DNA from: Sulfurospirillum diekertiae
GTDB taxonomy: Bacteria > Campylobacterota > Campylobacteria > Campylobacterales > Sulfurospirillaceae
Reading direction: 5' to 3'
DNA length: 64,000 nucleotides
Assembly: GCF_002309535.1 (NCBI RefSeq)
Contig: NZ_CP023275.1
Coordinates: 124,001-188,000, forward strand
The stretch's first letter is position 1; each line of letters starts with the position of its first letter. Below are positions 19,643 to 28,928 of this stretch, in pieces. A program made the translations under genes and the position numbers. The notes beneath the pieces are model-generated. The model saw only the letters and a program-made list of their open reading frames with translations. It was not told the DNA's origin and searched no databases.

Positions 19643-19648
19643 TACAAT
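19643..19648 (+). promoter_or_regulatory. -10 element upstream of DMT exporter gene
   Basis: TACAAT in GATACAATGC, 29 bases before the chosen GTG start at 19678. Its position argues against the upstream in-frame TTG start at 19615. Confidence 0.45.
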
Positions 19649-19677
19649 GCCCCTTTTATCAAAGTGAGAGGTTAAGA

Positions 19678-20583
19678 GTGATAAGTAATAAATTTAAAGA
19701 GTTAGGCGCAGATTTTTTACTATTAATGGTTGCTGTGGCATGGGGAAGTACATTTTTTGTAGTACAAGCAGCGGTAAATGAAACACCTGTTTATACATTC
19801 TTGTTTTGGCGATTTTCTTTAGCGGGTCTTTTAATGGCACTTATTTCATTCAAACAAATTCGTTATCTCAATTTCAAGGTTTTAAAAGCAGGGGCTCTTT
19901 TGGGTCTTTTTATGTTTTTAGGTTATGCGTTTCAAACTTTTGCACTTACGTATACGTACTCTTCAACAGTAGGTTTTATCACAGGGCTTAGTGTCATTGT
20001 CGTTCCTTTTGTGACATATCTTATTTTTAAACAAAAGGCTTCAATGTTTTCGACATTGGGAGCCATTATAGCTTCAGTGGGACTTTACTTTTTAACACTC
20101 AATAATGAATTAGGTTTATCTTTGGGTGAATTTTATGCTTTTGTCTGTGCAATGATGTTTGCATTACATATTGTTTTTACAGGTCACCTCTCACGTCAAC
20201 ACAATATATACCTTTTAGTGATGATTCAGTTTTTAACAGTTGGGATTTGTTCTTTCATTGGAGGTTTTATGATGGAAGATTCAATCATGCCTCCTAACAC
20301 TAATAGGTTGTTTGTAGATGCCATAGCCATTACGGTTATTTTTGCAACAATTTTTGCCTTTTGGGTACAAACAGCGATGCAACGTTTCACAACGGCAGCA
20401 AAAACTGCGATTATTTTTACGATGGAGCCAGTAAGTGCAGGTATTTTTGGTTATTTCTTCGCAAACGAACTTTTAACATTTCCCCAAATATGTGGTGCTG
20501 TGATGATTTTAGGTGGCATGCTTACGGCAGAACTTGGCTCATACTATATGGAGCAGTATCGCAGAAGGAATAATGCTATTTAG
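19678..20583 (+). CDS. EamA/DMT-family transporter
   Basis: 301 residues from GTG 19678, six bases after GAGAGG; the longer reading from 19615 adds a Cys-rich tail unlike the family and crosses a -10 box. About ten membrane helices in two similar halves, with VAVAWGSTFFVVQAAV at the first and AKTAIIFTMEPVSAGIFGYFF in the second EamA repeat. Such proteins export metabolites or amino acids. It stands alone, so no substrate is suggested by context. Confidence 0.88.
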   Translation: MISNKFKELGADFLLLMVAVAWGSTFFVVQAAVNETPVYTFLFWRFSLAGLLMALISFKQIRYLNFKVLKAGALLGLFMFLGYAFQTFALTYTYSSTVGFITGLSVIVVPFVTYLIFKQKASMFSTLGAIIASVGLYFLTLNNELGLSLGEFYAFVCAMMFALHIVFTGHLSRQHNIYLLVMIQFLTVGICSFIGGFMMEDSIMPPNTNRLFVDAIAITVIFATIFAFWVQTAMQRFTTAAKTAIIFTMEPVSAGIFGYFFANELLTFPQICGAVMILGGMLTAELGSYYMEQYRRRNNAI

Positions 20584-20721
20584 TGTACAGAATATTAACG
20601 TCTTTCATTTTTTAGTTTCAAATACCTCCTTCTGAACTCGTTGGGTGATATATCTAATGCAACTTAGTTGTGACTTAATAGCTTTTTAGATAACATTCAC
20701 TATTAACTAATGAGGAAAATC

Positions 20722-21093
20722 ATGAGTGAACAAATTAAAACATTGTTTCAAGAACACGACATCAAATTTACAGCCGCACGCTCCTCCATTTTAGAGGTGC
20801 TCAAAGAGACGCATCATCCTATGAACTATGAGCAAATTAAAGAGAAGATGAATATTACAATGGATAAAGCGACGTTTTATCGTAATATCGCCAAGTTTGA
20901 AGAATTGGGAATGGTGCATAAATTTGAGGCCGATGATCGTAAGTGGTATTTTGAACTTTCTAGTACCACGCATGCCCATTTTATCTGTGAACAGTGTCAT
21001 CAAATAACCTGTATGAATGTTGATCTTGGTAACGTAGAGGGTGATGTAAAAAGTATTGTACTTAAAGGTACATGTAAGGAGTGTCGCACATGA
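20722..21093 (+). CDS. Fur-family regulator, short form
   Basis: 123 residues from ATG 20722, which follows GAGGAAAATC; an ATG at 20710 overlaps that ribosome site. The winged-helix part includes TAARSSILEVL and KATFYRNIAKFEELG. The dimerisation part is short: HAHFICEQC (C89, C92), C97 and C118-x2-C121, compatible with a structural Cys4 zinc site. Overall it is some 20-30 residues shorter than Fur or PerR, and the usual His-rich regulatory site is reduced to HAH. Zur-, PerR- or other metal roles cannot be told apart here. It overlaps the following lipoprotein gene. Confidence 0.85.
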   Translation: MSEQIKTLFQEHDIKFTAARSSILEVLKETHHPMNYEQIKEKMNITMDKATFYRNIAKFEELGMVHKFEADDRKWYFELSSTTHAHFICEQCHQITCMNVDLGNVEGDVKSIVLKGTCKECRT

Positions 21094-21572
21094 AAAAACT
21101 TTTACATGTAAGCTTTTTAGTGCTATTTTTCTTGAGTGGCTGTGCTGTTAAAAAAAATATTACTACGTCAGAAACGTATGTCATTACAATTAAAAACAAA
21201 CAGATTGCACTTTCTGATACGGGTTTTATTAATCAAGGGCAAGATTATACCAATGTGCAAATTTTTTCTGCAGGAAGTGTGCTTTTCAATCTTGAAATGA
21301 TGGGAAATAGCATCTGTTTGGATGGAAGATGTATGGATAAGCTCTCTTTCAATCAGCAGTTCTTTCAAGAAGAACATTATGTAGGGTTAATGGAAGAGAT
21401 TATTGCGAAACAACCTATTTTTGAAGGCAAAAATTTACATCAAACGAGTCATGGTTTTGAACAAGAGTTAGATTTTCCTCATAGCCATATTATCTATAAA
21501 ATTGAAGACTCAAATCTCTCTTTTAGAGACACAAAACAGGGTATTCTGATCCGTTTAAAACCATTACAATAA
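21090..21572 (+). CDS. Putative lipoprotein
   Basis: 160 residues from ATG 21090, which overlaps the regulator's TGA; AAGGAG lies seven bases upstream. Lipobox LSGC with the lipidated Cys at residue 18. Two further Cys occur in ICLDGRCMDK. The rest is beta-rich without recognised motifs, similar in style to conserved hypothetical lipoproteins of Campylobacterota. Co-transcription with a Fur-family gene and the following endonuclease IV gene (10-base gap) is likely. Function unknown. Confidence 0.8.
   Translation: MKKLLHVSFLVLFFLSGCAVKKNITTSETYVITIKNKQIALSDTGFINQGQDYTNVQIFSAGSVLFNLEMMGNSICLDGRCMDKLSFNQQFFQEEHYVGLMEEIIAKQPIFEGKNLHQTSHGFEQELDFPHSHIIYKIEDSNLSFRDTKQGILIRLKPLQ
21102..21111. repeat. 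Iterated palindrome core, copy 6
   Basis: TTACATGTAA with flanks T and G, at codons 5-7 of the lipoprotein signal peptide (Leu-His-Val-Ser). It places a His in the signal-peptide n-region. A near-copy, GTACATGTAA, lies 33 bases upstream at 21069. Confidence 0.85.
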
Positions 21573-21581
21573 AGGAATTTT

Positions 21582-22424
21582 ATGAAATTTGTTGGAGCGC
21601 ATGTCAGTGCCAGTGGCGGAGTTTTTAATGCTCCCATTAATGCCACAAAAATTGGAGCAAAAGCCTTTGCTCTCTTTACTAAAAATCAACGTCAATGGGA
21701 AGGTAAACCTTTGACACAAGATGAGATTGATCGTTTTAAAGTCGAATTAGAAAAAGCACAGATTTTACCCAAGCATGTTCTACCTCATGATAGTTATTTG
21801 ATTAACATTGGTCACCCTGAGCATGAAGCACGTGAAAAATCGTTGAGTGCCTTTTTAGATGAGGTAAAACGCTGTGAAGCTTTAGGACTTGATAAACTCA
21901 ATTTTCATCCAGGGAGTCATTTGAAACAGATAGATGAAGAGGCATGCTTGGAGCTCATTAGTGCATCCATGAATGAGGTGTTACGTCAGACAAGTGGTGT
22001 GAGCTTGATAGTAGAGAATACAGCAGGACAAGGAAGCAACATGGGTTACAAAATGGAACACTTAGGCTACCTGATGGATAACTCTATCGATAAAGAACGT
22101 GTCGGGGTTTGCATCGATACTTGCCATCTGTTTACCTCAGGTTACGATATTAGAAGTGAAGAGGTATATAGGCAAACGATGGAAAAATTTGCTACAATCG
22201 TCGGATTTAAGTATCTCAAGGGGATGCACTTAAATGATTCTAAGCCCGATTTGGGCGCTCGTGTTGATAGACATGATTCTATCGGCAAGGGAAAACTTGG
22301 AGTCGAGCCGTTCAGGTTTATTATGAATGATGAACGCCTTAATGACATTCCTTTGGTTCTTGAAACAATCGATGATTCCATATGGGCAGAAGAAATCGCA
22401 CTGCTTTATAGTCTTGTCAACTAA
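21582..22424 (+). CDS. nfo: Endonuclease IV (AP endonuclease)
   Basis: 280 residues, normal family length. Cleaves DNA at abasic sites in base-excision repair using a tri-zinc centre. Metal-ligand motifs follow in order: [62 protein letters not shown] and VLETID. AAAGGAA precedes the ATG. Adjacent to the lipoprotein and FadL genes on the same strand, with short spacers. Confidence 0.95.
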   Translation: MKFVGAHVSASGGVFNAPINATKIGAKAFALFTKNQRQWEGKPLTQDEIDRFKVELEKAQILPKHVLPHDSYLINIGHPEHEAREKSLSAFLDEVKRCEALGLDKLNFHPGSHLKQIDEEACLELISASMNEVLRQTSGVSLIVENTAGQGSNMGYKMEHLGYLMDNSIDKERVGVCIDTCHLFTSGYDIRSEEVYRQTMEKFATIVGFKYLKGMHLNDSKPDLGARVDRHDSIGKGKLGVEPFRFIMNDERLNDIPLVLETIDDSIWAEEIALLYSLVN

Positions 22425-22443
22425 AAAACCTTAAGGAACCTAT

Positions 22444-23661
22444 ATGAAACAAACGGTAAAAGTAGTCACTCTGCTCAGTCTTAGTGCGGCGACGTTACTA
22501 GCTTCAGGATACCGTATACCTGAGCAATCTTTAAATTCTGTAGCACTGAGTGCAGCATATGTTGCAGGGGCAAATGGGGCAGATGCCAGTTACTATAATC
22601 CCGCGAATATGTCGTTTATGGAAAATGGCGCTTTTACTGAAGTTGCAATGACCTATATTAATTTGCCAAAAGTGAAGTATACCGATGCTCAAAGCAGTAC
22701 TTTGAACGGTGATTCTAAAGAAGAGCAGTTTTTAATGCCGAATTTGCATTATGTCTCCCCAATGGTAGGTAACTGGCGTTATGGTCTTTCTATTACAGCT
22801 CCAGCTGGTCTTTCCAAACGTTGGGATGAAGCTTTCCCAAAAGCTAGCTCAGAAGAGTTTACACTTAAAGTTATTGAAGTGAATCCAACAGCAAGTTATC
22901 TTGTTAATGATCAATTTTCACTTGGTTTTGGTGTTCGAGGTGTTTATACGGATGGTGTTGTTAAGAGCAATGCTTCTGGACTTGGATCGCCAGCAAATAG
23001 AGACCTTACTGGAGATTCAATTGATTTTGGATATAACTTGGCTCTTAGTTACAAGCCAATTAAAGATTTAACTTTAGCTGCAACGTATCGCTCAAAAGTT
23101 GATTTAACGGTTGAAGGTGATGCAACGCTTGTAAGTGGCATGTATAAGGGAGGTGCTTCTGTTACCATTCCTTTACCTGCTTCTTTAGCATTAGCAACTG
23201 CCTATACGTATGATAAAACAACCGTTGAATTTGTGTACGAGCGAACCTATTGGTCAGCTTATAAAAATTTAGATTTTAATTATGATGTTGATTTAACAGC
23301 TACCGCTATGGCAGCATTTGATAAGCCAATCTTAAAAAATTGGAAAGATTCTAATGCTTATCGTATTGGGTTAAGTCACCAATGTACAGATAATCTTAAA
23401 ATGATGCTTGGTTTTGCAATTGATAAATCGCCTACTCCAGATAATACTCTTGGTTTCGAGTTACCAGACTCAGATGCAAAACTATACTCGATTGGTTTTG
23501 AGTATAAAGTGACTCAAAACCTGAAAGTGGGTCTAGCTTATTTGTATGATGATAAAGAAGATCGAACAATTACAAGTAGAGCAAATTCAACAGCACCGTA
23601 TGGAACATTTTCAGATTCTGCAGCCCATTTAGTGACGGCATCATTTAAATATAAGTTTTAA
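22444..23661 (+). CDS. Outer-membrane hydrophobic-compound transporter, OmpP1/FadL family
   Basis: 405 residues: signal peptide to about residue 20, then the FadL N-terminal hatch with SGYRIPEQS and the NPA motif in DASYYNPANMSFM. The remainder has alternating beta-strand pattern and ends in a Phe (ASFKYKF), the usual outer-membrane insertion signal. It probably admits long-chain fatty acids or other hydrophobic molecules. The next gene, three bases downstream, encodes an acyl-CoA ligase, a vectorial uptake pair like FadL/FadD. Confidence 0.93.
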   Translation: MKQTVKVVTLLSLSAATLLASGYRIPEQSLNSVALSAAYVAGANGADASYYNPANMSFMENGAFTEVAMTYINLPKVKYTDAQSSTLNGDSKEEQFLMPNLHYVSPMVGNWRYGLSITAPAGLSKRWDEAFPKASSEEFTLKVIEVNPTASYLVNDQFSLGFGVRGVYTDGVVKSNASGLGSPANRDLTGDSIDFGYNLALSYKPIKDLTLAATYRSKVDLTVEGDATLVSGMYKGGASVTIPLPASLALATAYTYDKTTVEFVYERTYWSAYKNLDFNYDVDLTATAMAAFDKPILKNWKDSNAYRIGLSHQCTDNLKMMLGFAIDKSPTPDNTLGFELPDSDAKLYSIGFEYKVTQNLKVGLAYLYDDKEDRTITSRANSTAPYGTFSDSAAHLVTASFKYKF

Positions 23662-23663
23662 AC

Positions 23664-25229
23664 ATGCTAACCTATCCGTATCAGAATTTTTATGAGATTA
23701 TAGAAGCGAATGCTAAAAATGCTCCTAAAAAAACAGCTATATTTATCGATGATCGCAAAGTTACGTATTCAAAGCTCAAGCAAAATATTGATACCTTTGC
23801 ACGTTTTTTAGAATTTAGCGGGATTAAAAGCGGAGAGAGAGTTGCCATGATTGTTGGCAACTCTGAAGAGTTTGTTGTCTCTTTATTTGCAATTACGAAA
23901 ATTGGGGCTATTGCAGTACCCCTAAATACTTTTTTGAAAAAAGAAGAATTTGAGTATATTCTGAATGATTGTGGTGCGCGGATGCTTATTTCATCTGCAT
24001 CATTTGCAAATGAGACAAAAAATTTGCTCAATACAACAAAAATCGAAAAAATTGTTTGGACAGATAAATATCCCTATTTAGATGAGCAAAATTATAGCTT
24101 CACTGAAATTGATGCAAATCTAGGAAATCATGAACGTTCACTAAAACGACCACGGTTAGATGATCTTGCTTGTATCGTATACACATCAGGAACAACAGGT
24201 AAACCTAAGGGAGCTATGCTTTCTTATCGCAACTTTTTTTCCAATGCTATTGCTGGGTCTATTTCATTTCAAATTACAGAGAAAGATCGCTTCATCGTAT
24301 TTTTACCAATGTTTCACTCTTTTACTCTCTCTATTATGGTACTTCTTCCAATGTTTACCTGTTCAAGCATTGTCATTGTTCGCTCTGTTTTCCCTTTTGC
24401 CAATGTGCTTAAGCAGACATTGCTTAAACAAGTGACAATTTTCTTGGGAGTTCCAACTCTTTATAACGCACTTTTAAAAGCAAAAATTCCATGGTATTTT
24501 ATGTGGTTTAATAAAGTACGTATTTTTATATCTGGAAGTGCACCTCTCAGTGAACAATCACTCCATGATTTTAATGCAAAATTTAAAAAAGCAAAGCTTT
24601 TAGAAGGGTATGGCTTAAGTGAATGTTCACCAGCTGTTTGTGTCAATCGACTTGATCATCAAAAACCACTTTCGGTTGGGCTACCGCTTCCTAGCTATGA
24701 AGTAAAAATCGTTAATGAAGAGATGATGGAAGTTAGAACTGGTGAGGTGGGTGAAATTATGGTTAAGGGAGATTGTGTTATGCACGGTTATCTTAACCAC
24801 GTAAATTCAACAGATGAAACAATTATGAATGGCTGGTTGCTTACAGGAGATTTAGGTAAAAAAGATGAAGATGGCTTTATCTACATTGTTGATCGTAAAA
24901 AAGACCTTATTATTTCCAAAGGAATTAATATTTACCCTCGTGAGATAGAAGAAATTATTTATAAATATGAAGGTGTTGATTCAGTTGCAGTGATTGGTGT
25001 TAAAGACGAAACCAAAGATGAAGATGTTTTAGCATTTATTCAACCCAAAGAGGGTATTGAACTTCAGGAAATGGAATTACGCCAATATCTTAAAAAACAT
25101 TTAGCAAATTTTAAGTTACCTAAGCATATTTATTTTGTTGAAGAGCTTCCAAAAAATGCAACAGGTAAGGTTCTTAAGCGTATTTTAAAAGAGAAAGTAC
25201 AAAGTGGTGGAATATTACGTAAAAAATAG
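23664..25229 (+). CDS. AMP-dependent acyl-CoA ligase (FadD-like)
   Basis: 521 residues of the adenylate-forming family. The P-loop YTSGTTGKPKGAM, the GYGLSECSP motif, TGDLGKKDEDGFIYIVDRKKD and the C-terminal catalytic Lys context NATGKVLKR are intact. It should activate a fatty or related carboxylic acid as the acyl-AMP, then the CoA thioester. Linked to the FadL-type porin directly upstream. Chain-length or aromatic specificity is not readable. No beta-oxidation genes are in the window. Confidence 0.92.
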   Translation: MLTYPYQNFYEIIEANAKNAPKKTAIFIDDRKVTYSKLKQNIDTFARFLEFSGIKSGERVAMIVGNSEEFVVSLFAITKIGAIAVPLNTFLKKEEFEYILNDCGARMLISSASFANETKNLLNTTKIEKIVWTDKYPYLDEQNYSFTEIDANLGNHERSLKRPRLDDLACIVYTSGTTGKPKGAMLSYRNFFSNAIAGSISFQITEKDRFIVFLPMFHSFTLSIMVLLPMFTCSSIVIVRSVFPFANVLKQTLLKQVTIFLGVPTLYNALLKAKIPWYFMWFNKVRIFISGSAPLSEQSLHDFNAKFKKAKLLEGYGLSECSPAVCVNRLDHQKPLSVGLPLPSYEVKIVNEEMMEVRTGEVGEIMVKGDCVMHGYLNHVNSTDETIMNGWLLTGDLGKKDEDGFIYIVDRKKDLIISKGINIYPREIEEIIYKYEGVDSVAVIGVKDETKDEDVLAFIQPKEGIELQEMELRQYLKKHLANFKLPKHIYFVEELPKNATGKVLKRILKEKVQSGGILRKK

Positions 25230-25287
25230 AGATTAACTTTTTCATCAAAGGGTTATTTTATCATCATCTTGTCATTATAAGTTATAC

Positions 25288-25293
25288 TATAAT
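25288..25293 (+). promoter_or_regulatory. -10 element upstream of AAA ATPase gene
   Basis: TATAAT within GTTATACTATAATTTTTTT, 27 bases before the TTG start at 25321. Confidence 0.4.
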
Positions 25294-25320
25294 TTTTTTA
25301 TTTGGATTCAAAGGTTTGTA

Positions 25321-27054
25321 TTGCAGTATTTAGTAGATTTTTTAGAGAGTAAAACGGTTCAAACATCAAAAATTTATGAGCATCTTAAGTGTTCTATTGA
25401 CGAAGCAAAATTTTTACAAATGATGACCAAAGAGTATGTCTTAGGTTCTGTAGAAATGGGTGTTGCTGATGGTCTTATTAAACTTTTTGGTGATAAAAAT
25501 TATGCGCATTTACAACAACTTTCCCTTGTTAAAGACATCATTGAACAAGGCTGGATTATTCAGAATAGCTTTCTAACTTCAAAGATTATGGATGTCTCAA
25601 ATTTAGAACTTTTAAACAGTACTGTTACTTTAAGCTCTGCTTTTTTGAAGCTATTAGAAGAAGGAACACTTGAAGTAGTGTTACCAGATGTTACGCCCTA
25701 TGAAGATCATCTTGAATATTTAAAAGATCAATTTTTTCGTATTGAACTTTATCAAAAACTCAGCCAAACGAAGCACAATGCTACGGAAAATTCACCGAGT
25801 ATTGGACGCCTAAAAAATAAACTTGAACTTTTAGAGAGTCGTATTGTTGAGCGTATAAAAGTAACACAAAATGAGATCATTGTAGAGACAATTTTTAAAG
25901 AAAATGAGTTGAATGCAAAAGAACAGCTCATTTTCCTAGCACTTTTAAAAGAAGAATATGCGGGAGAGTTTGAAAGTTTACGCGATATGAATACGCTCAT
26001 AAGTCTTATCAGTATTGATGATTACGAGAAGATTAAAAATCGCTCACTTTTAGAAGAGGGTTCTAAACTCATTGAAAATTTGATAATTGATTACGATGAA
26101 ATGCTGAGTACTTTTGGTGGTGTGACACGAAGCTTCTTTATTAGTGAAGAGTTTTTGCAAAAGATTATGCATCCTAACAAAGAGAAAAAAAGTAAGAAAA
26201 TAAAACTCGATATGCTCATCGGTGAGCAGGAACTTTTTGAATTGATCGACCCAAAGACCAATTTGGATGATGTGATTTTACATCCAAAGACCAAAGAGGT
26301 GCTTGATAATTTACTGAAACAAATTGATAAAAACGTGGTGAAATTGCTGCGCGAATGGGGAATAAAAGAGAGGCGTAGTGGCATTGATGCTAAGATTATT
26401 CTTTATGGTCCTCCAGGAACGGGCAAAACGATGACAGCTCTTTCTTTGGCTAAGTCAATGAAAAAACGTGTCCTTAGCTTTGATTGCTCTAAGATTCTTT
26501 CCAAATATGTCGGCGAGAGTGAAAAAAATGTACGCAGTATTTTTGATACCTACAAAGAACTGTGTAAAAAGACGAAAAGTGAGCCATTATTGCTTTTGAA
26601 TGAAGCTGATCAGTTCTTGAGTGCACGCTCAACCGACAGCGGAGCGAGTGCCGATAAAATGCACAATCAGATGCAAAATATATTTTTAGAGCAGATTGAA
26701 CGTTTCGATGGACTACTTATTGCAACGACAAATCTTTTGGAGACGATTGATCCCGCATTTTCAAGGCGTTTTGACTATAAAATTGCTTTTGAAAAGCCTG
26801 ATTTAAAACAGCGAATTGAACTTTGGAAAAAACTCTTACCTGAAAATGCGACCTATGAAGAGGGATTGGATATTGAAAAACTCGCTTCGTATCCACTGAC
26901 AGGTGGCCAGATTAAAGTGGTACTTAAAAATACAGCTTTAAAAGTGGCTACTAAAGTAAAGCCTCTGTTTACCTTTGAGGATTTCAAACTTGCCATTGAT
27001 CGTGAAACCAAAGGTGCCTTTGGTGATGCTAAGTCGGTTGGATTCATGAACTAA
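25321..27054 (+). CDS. AAA-family ATPase
   Basis: 577 residues starting at TTG 25321, six bases after AAAGG. The N-terminal half (1-320) is helical with no recognised domain; the AAA module follows with Walker A GPPGTGKT (363-370), Walker B LLLLNEAD (N427, E428: Asn replaces the usual Asp, the catalytic Glu kept), sensor 1 IATTN and arginine-finger FSRRFD. This resembles bacterial single-AAA proteins of unknown remodelling function. It is a single-gene unit between an acyl-CoA ligase gene and the nuo operon; a terminator follows. Confidence 0.85.
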   Translation: MQYLVDFLESKTVQTSKIYEHLKCSIDEAKFLQMMTKEYVLGSVEMGVADGLIKLFGDKNYAHLQQLSLVKDIIEQGWIIQNSFLTSKIMDVSNLELLNSTVTLSSAFLKLLEEGTLEVVLPDVTPYEDHLEYLKDQFFRIELYQKLSQTKHNATENSPSIGRLKNKLELLESRIVERIKVTQNEIIVETIFKENELNAKEQLIFLALLKEEYAGEFESLRDMNTLISLISIDDYEKIKNRSLLEEGSKLIENLIIDYDEMLSTFGGVTRSFFISEEFLQKIMHPNKEKKSKKIKLDMLIGEQELFELIDPKTNLDDVILHPKTKEVLDNLLKQIDKNVVKLLREWGIKERRSGIDAKIILYGPPGTGKTMTALSLAKSMKKRVLSFDCSKILSKYVGESEKNVRSIFDTYKELCKKTKSEPLLLLNEADQFLSARSTDSGASADKMHNQMQNIFLEQIERFDGLLIATTNLLETIDPAFSRRFDYKIAFEKPDLKQRIELWKKLLPENATYEEGLDIEKLASYPLTGGQIKVVLKNTALKVATKVKPLFTFEDFKLAIDRETKGAFGDAKSVGFMN

Positions 27055-27076
27055 AAAGGCATAAGCAAGCCTTTTT
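27053..27076 (+). terminator. Rho-independent terminator after AAA ATPase gene
   Basis: Stem AAAAAGGC (27053-27060) / GCCTTTTT (27069-27076), 8-base loop, with the right arm forming the T run. It separates the ATPase gene from nuo. Confidence 0.75.
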
Positions 27077-27081
27077 GAGTG

Positions 27082-27093
27082 TTTACATGTAAA
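27082..27093. repeat. Iterated palindrome TTTACATGTAAA, copy 7 (intergenic)
   Basis: Exact copy, extended by G and C to a 14-base palindrome (GTTTACATGTAAAC), five bases after the terminator and about 150 bases before nuoA. Confidence 0.9.
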
Positions 27094-27239
27094 CATTCAG
27101 ATGGATTTGTTGTGAAGTTATCTTTTTTGTTCATTAGAGGCAAGTTTTTCGAAGAAACATCTTTGTCTGGTACATTTGTGGTTAACGTAGTTTTTGTGTT
27201 TTTACTCAAATAGCATTATAAAAAAATGAAGGAATGATG

Positions 27240-27638
27240 ATGACCCCTTTGTCGCATATGGATTTTGCACATCCTTATTTTGGAGCTTTTTTTCTCCTAA
27301 TCTTTGGTGCTGTTGTTTTTTATGGTATCACCGTGTTAGCACGCTCGATCAGTCGCAAGATGGCACGATTGGATACCGAAAAACTCAAGCTCGGCATTTA
27401 TGAGTGTGGTCCTGAAGTCACCAAACAACCCAACAAAATTTCTGCACATTTTTATCTTTTTGCCGTTTTGTTCATTCTGTTTGATGTTGAAATTATTTTT
27501 ATGTTTCCTTGGGCAGTAGATTTTAAAGTCCTAGGAATGTTTGGGTTTACTGAAATGATTTTATTTGTCATCGTTTTAACCATTGGTTTTGTATATGCAT
27601 GGAAAAAAGGAGCGCTCGAATGGCACAGCATAAGATAA
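27240..27638 (+). CDS. nuoA: NADH-quinone oxidoreductase-like complex I subunit A
   Basis: Small membrane subunit of the proton-pumping arm, about 132 residues with three helices. The conserved YECGPE segment ([13 protein letters not shown]) and [10 protein letters not shown]-like stretch ([19 protein letters not shown]) are present. Three ATGs occur in tandem at 27234, 27237 and 27240; AAGGA at 27229 fits the last best. First gene of a 14-gene operon. About 150 bases of leader separate it from the previous terminator; no convincing -35/-10 pair was seen there. It overlaps nuoB by 19 bases. Confidence 0.93.
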   Translation: MTPLSHMDFAHPYFGAFFLLIFGAVVFYGITVLARSISRKMARLDTEKLKLGIYECGPEVTKQPNKISAHFYLFAVLFILFDVEIIFMFPWAVDFKVLGMFGFTEMILFVIVLTIGFVYAWKKGALEWHSIR

Positions 27639-28129
27639 ATTACCTTCAAGAAGCGGGGCTTCCTGTGGCGTTGACTACAGTGGATAAGCTCGTTCAATGG
27701 GGTAGAAGTAATTCATTATGGCCACTCACCTATGGGCTTGCTTGTTGCGCGATTGAGATGATGGCAACGGGTGCGAGTCGTTACGACTTTGACCGTTTTG
27801 GAACGATTTTTAGAGCGAGTCCTAGACAAGCCGATGTGCTTGTGATTGCAGGTACACTTACTAAAAAACATGCACCGTTTATGCGTCGATTGTACGATCA
27901 AATGCCTGATCCAAAATGGGTGATTAGTATGGGAAGTTGTGCCAATACGGGTGGTATGTTTAATACCTATGCAACCGTTCAAGGAGCAGATCGCATCGTT
28001 CCTGTGGATATTTATCTCCCAGGTTGTGCTCCACGACCTGAAACCCTTCAATATGCCCTTATGCTTCTACAAAAGAAAATTCGAACGGAAAAAGCATCAC
28101 GCAGATTAGAACCTAAAAGGTTGGTATGA
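27620..28129 (+). CDS. nuoB: Complex I subunit B (cluster N2)
   Basis: 169 residues from ATG 27620 (GGAG upstream). Carries the terminal 4Fe-4S cluster N2 that reduces quinone: the tandem Cys pair in [11 protein letters not shown], Cys in [10 protein letters not shown] and Cys in [10 protein letters not shown] are all present. An upstream in-frame ATG at 27599 lies well inside nuoA and is unlikely. Shares ATGA with nuoC. Confidence 0.96.
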   Translation: MAQHKINYLQEAGLPVALTTVDKLVQWGRSNSLWPLTYGLACCAIEMMATGASRYDFDRFGTIFRASPRQADVLVIAGTLTKKHAPFMRRLYDQMPDPKWVISMGSCANTGGMFNTYATVQGADRIVPVDIYLPGCAPRPETLQYALMLLQKKIRTEKASRRLEPKRLV

Positions 28130-28926
28130 TGAGAAGTTATAGCGATAAACAAAATGTTCAAAAAAAGCCTTATTTTAGTGATCGTTACTTCGTTGCACCA
28201 CAGATTCCGAAAGATATTGTCGAAAGTGATGAAATTTTTACCAATGATTTGAGCGTACTAAAAGCAAAATTTGAAATTAAAGAAGCCTATATTCAAAGAG
28301 GGCAGTTAGTTGTTTATATTGATCCTAAAGATAATGTAGCGGTGCTCAAAACACTTCGAGACGAACTCTCCTATAACTTTTTAACTGAACACAGCGCTAT
28401 TGATTGGTTAGCAAAAAGTGGAGAATTTGAAATTTTTTACCAACTCCTTTCGACATTTAAACGCAAACGCTTACGCGTTAAATGTTTTATCAAAGAAAAA
28501 GAAGTGCTCAAAAGTGTCAGTAGCCTCTATGCGAGTGCGAATTGGGCAGAGCGTGAGATGTACGATATGTTCGGTGTCATCATCAGTGGGCATCCGTATA
28601 TGAAACGTCTTTTGATGCCAGATGATTGGTTTGATCATCCTCTTCGTAAAACTTATCCATTGCATGGTGATGAAGTGGCACAGTGGTATGAAATCGATAA
28701 GATTTTTGGCAAAGAGTATCGTGATATCATAGGACCAGAAGAGCGTGATAGTGCACGTATTGATGTGAACGATACCTATCGTTTCGCGCACCTTAATCAT
28801 GAAGTTCCTTTTGGGGCTGAACCAAGCCAAGAAAAAACGTTCACTGATTATCAAGAAGAGGGTGGCGTATTTATCGTGAAAAAGCTCAAAAAAGAAGATG
28901 CTAAAATCGTGAAAGAGAGATACTAA
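28126..28926 (+). CDS. nuoC: Complex I subunit C
   Basis: 266 residues. The 30-kDa-subunit signature is present ([31 protein letters not shown], given here as [10 protein letters not shown] and LLMPDDW around residues 145-165). An N-terminal extension of some 50 residues and a C-terminal tail make it longer than the Escherichia coli NuoC part. Part of the peripheral arm contacting NuoD. ATG 28126 and ATG 28129 are both possible starts. Confidence 0.93.
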   Translation: MMRSYSDKQNVQKKPYFSDRYFVAPQIPKDIVESDEIFTNDLSVLKAKFEIKEAYIQRGQLVVYIDPKDNVAVLKTLRDELSYNFLTEHSAIDWLAKSGEFEIFYQLLSTFKRKRLRVKCFIKEKEVLKSVSSLYASANWAEREMYDMFGVIISGHPYMKRLLMPDDWFDHPLRKTYPLHGDEVAQWYEIDKIFGKEYRDIIGPEERDSARIDVNDTYRFAHLNHEVPFGAEPSQEKTFTDYQEEGGVFIVKKLKKEDAKIVKERY

Positions 28927-28928
28927 TC

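Noticed and set aside
25321-27054. AAA ATPase called inactive because of Asn in Walker B
   Set aside because: The catalytic Glu and all other motifs are intact, and I recall NEAD in place of DEAD in other bacterial AAA proteins.
27094-27239. Small RNA or riboswitch upstream of nuoA
   Set aside because: No stable structure, terminator or known motif could be made out in this 146-base leader.
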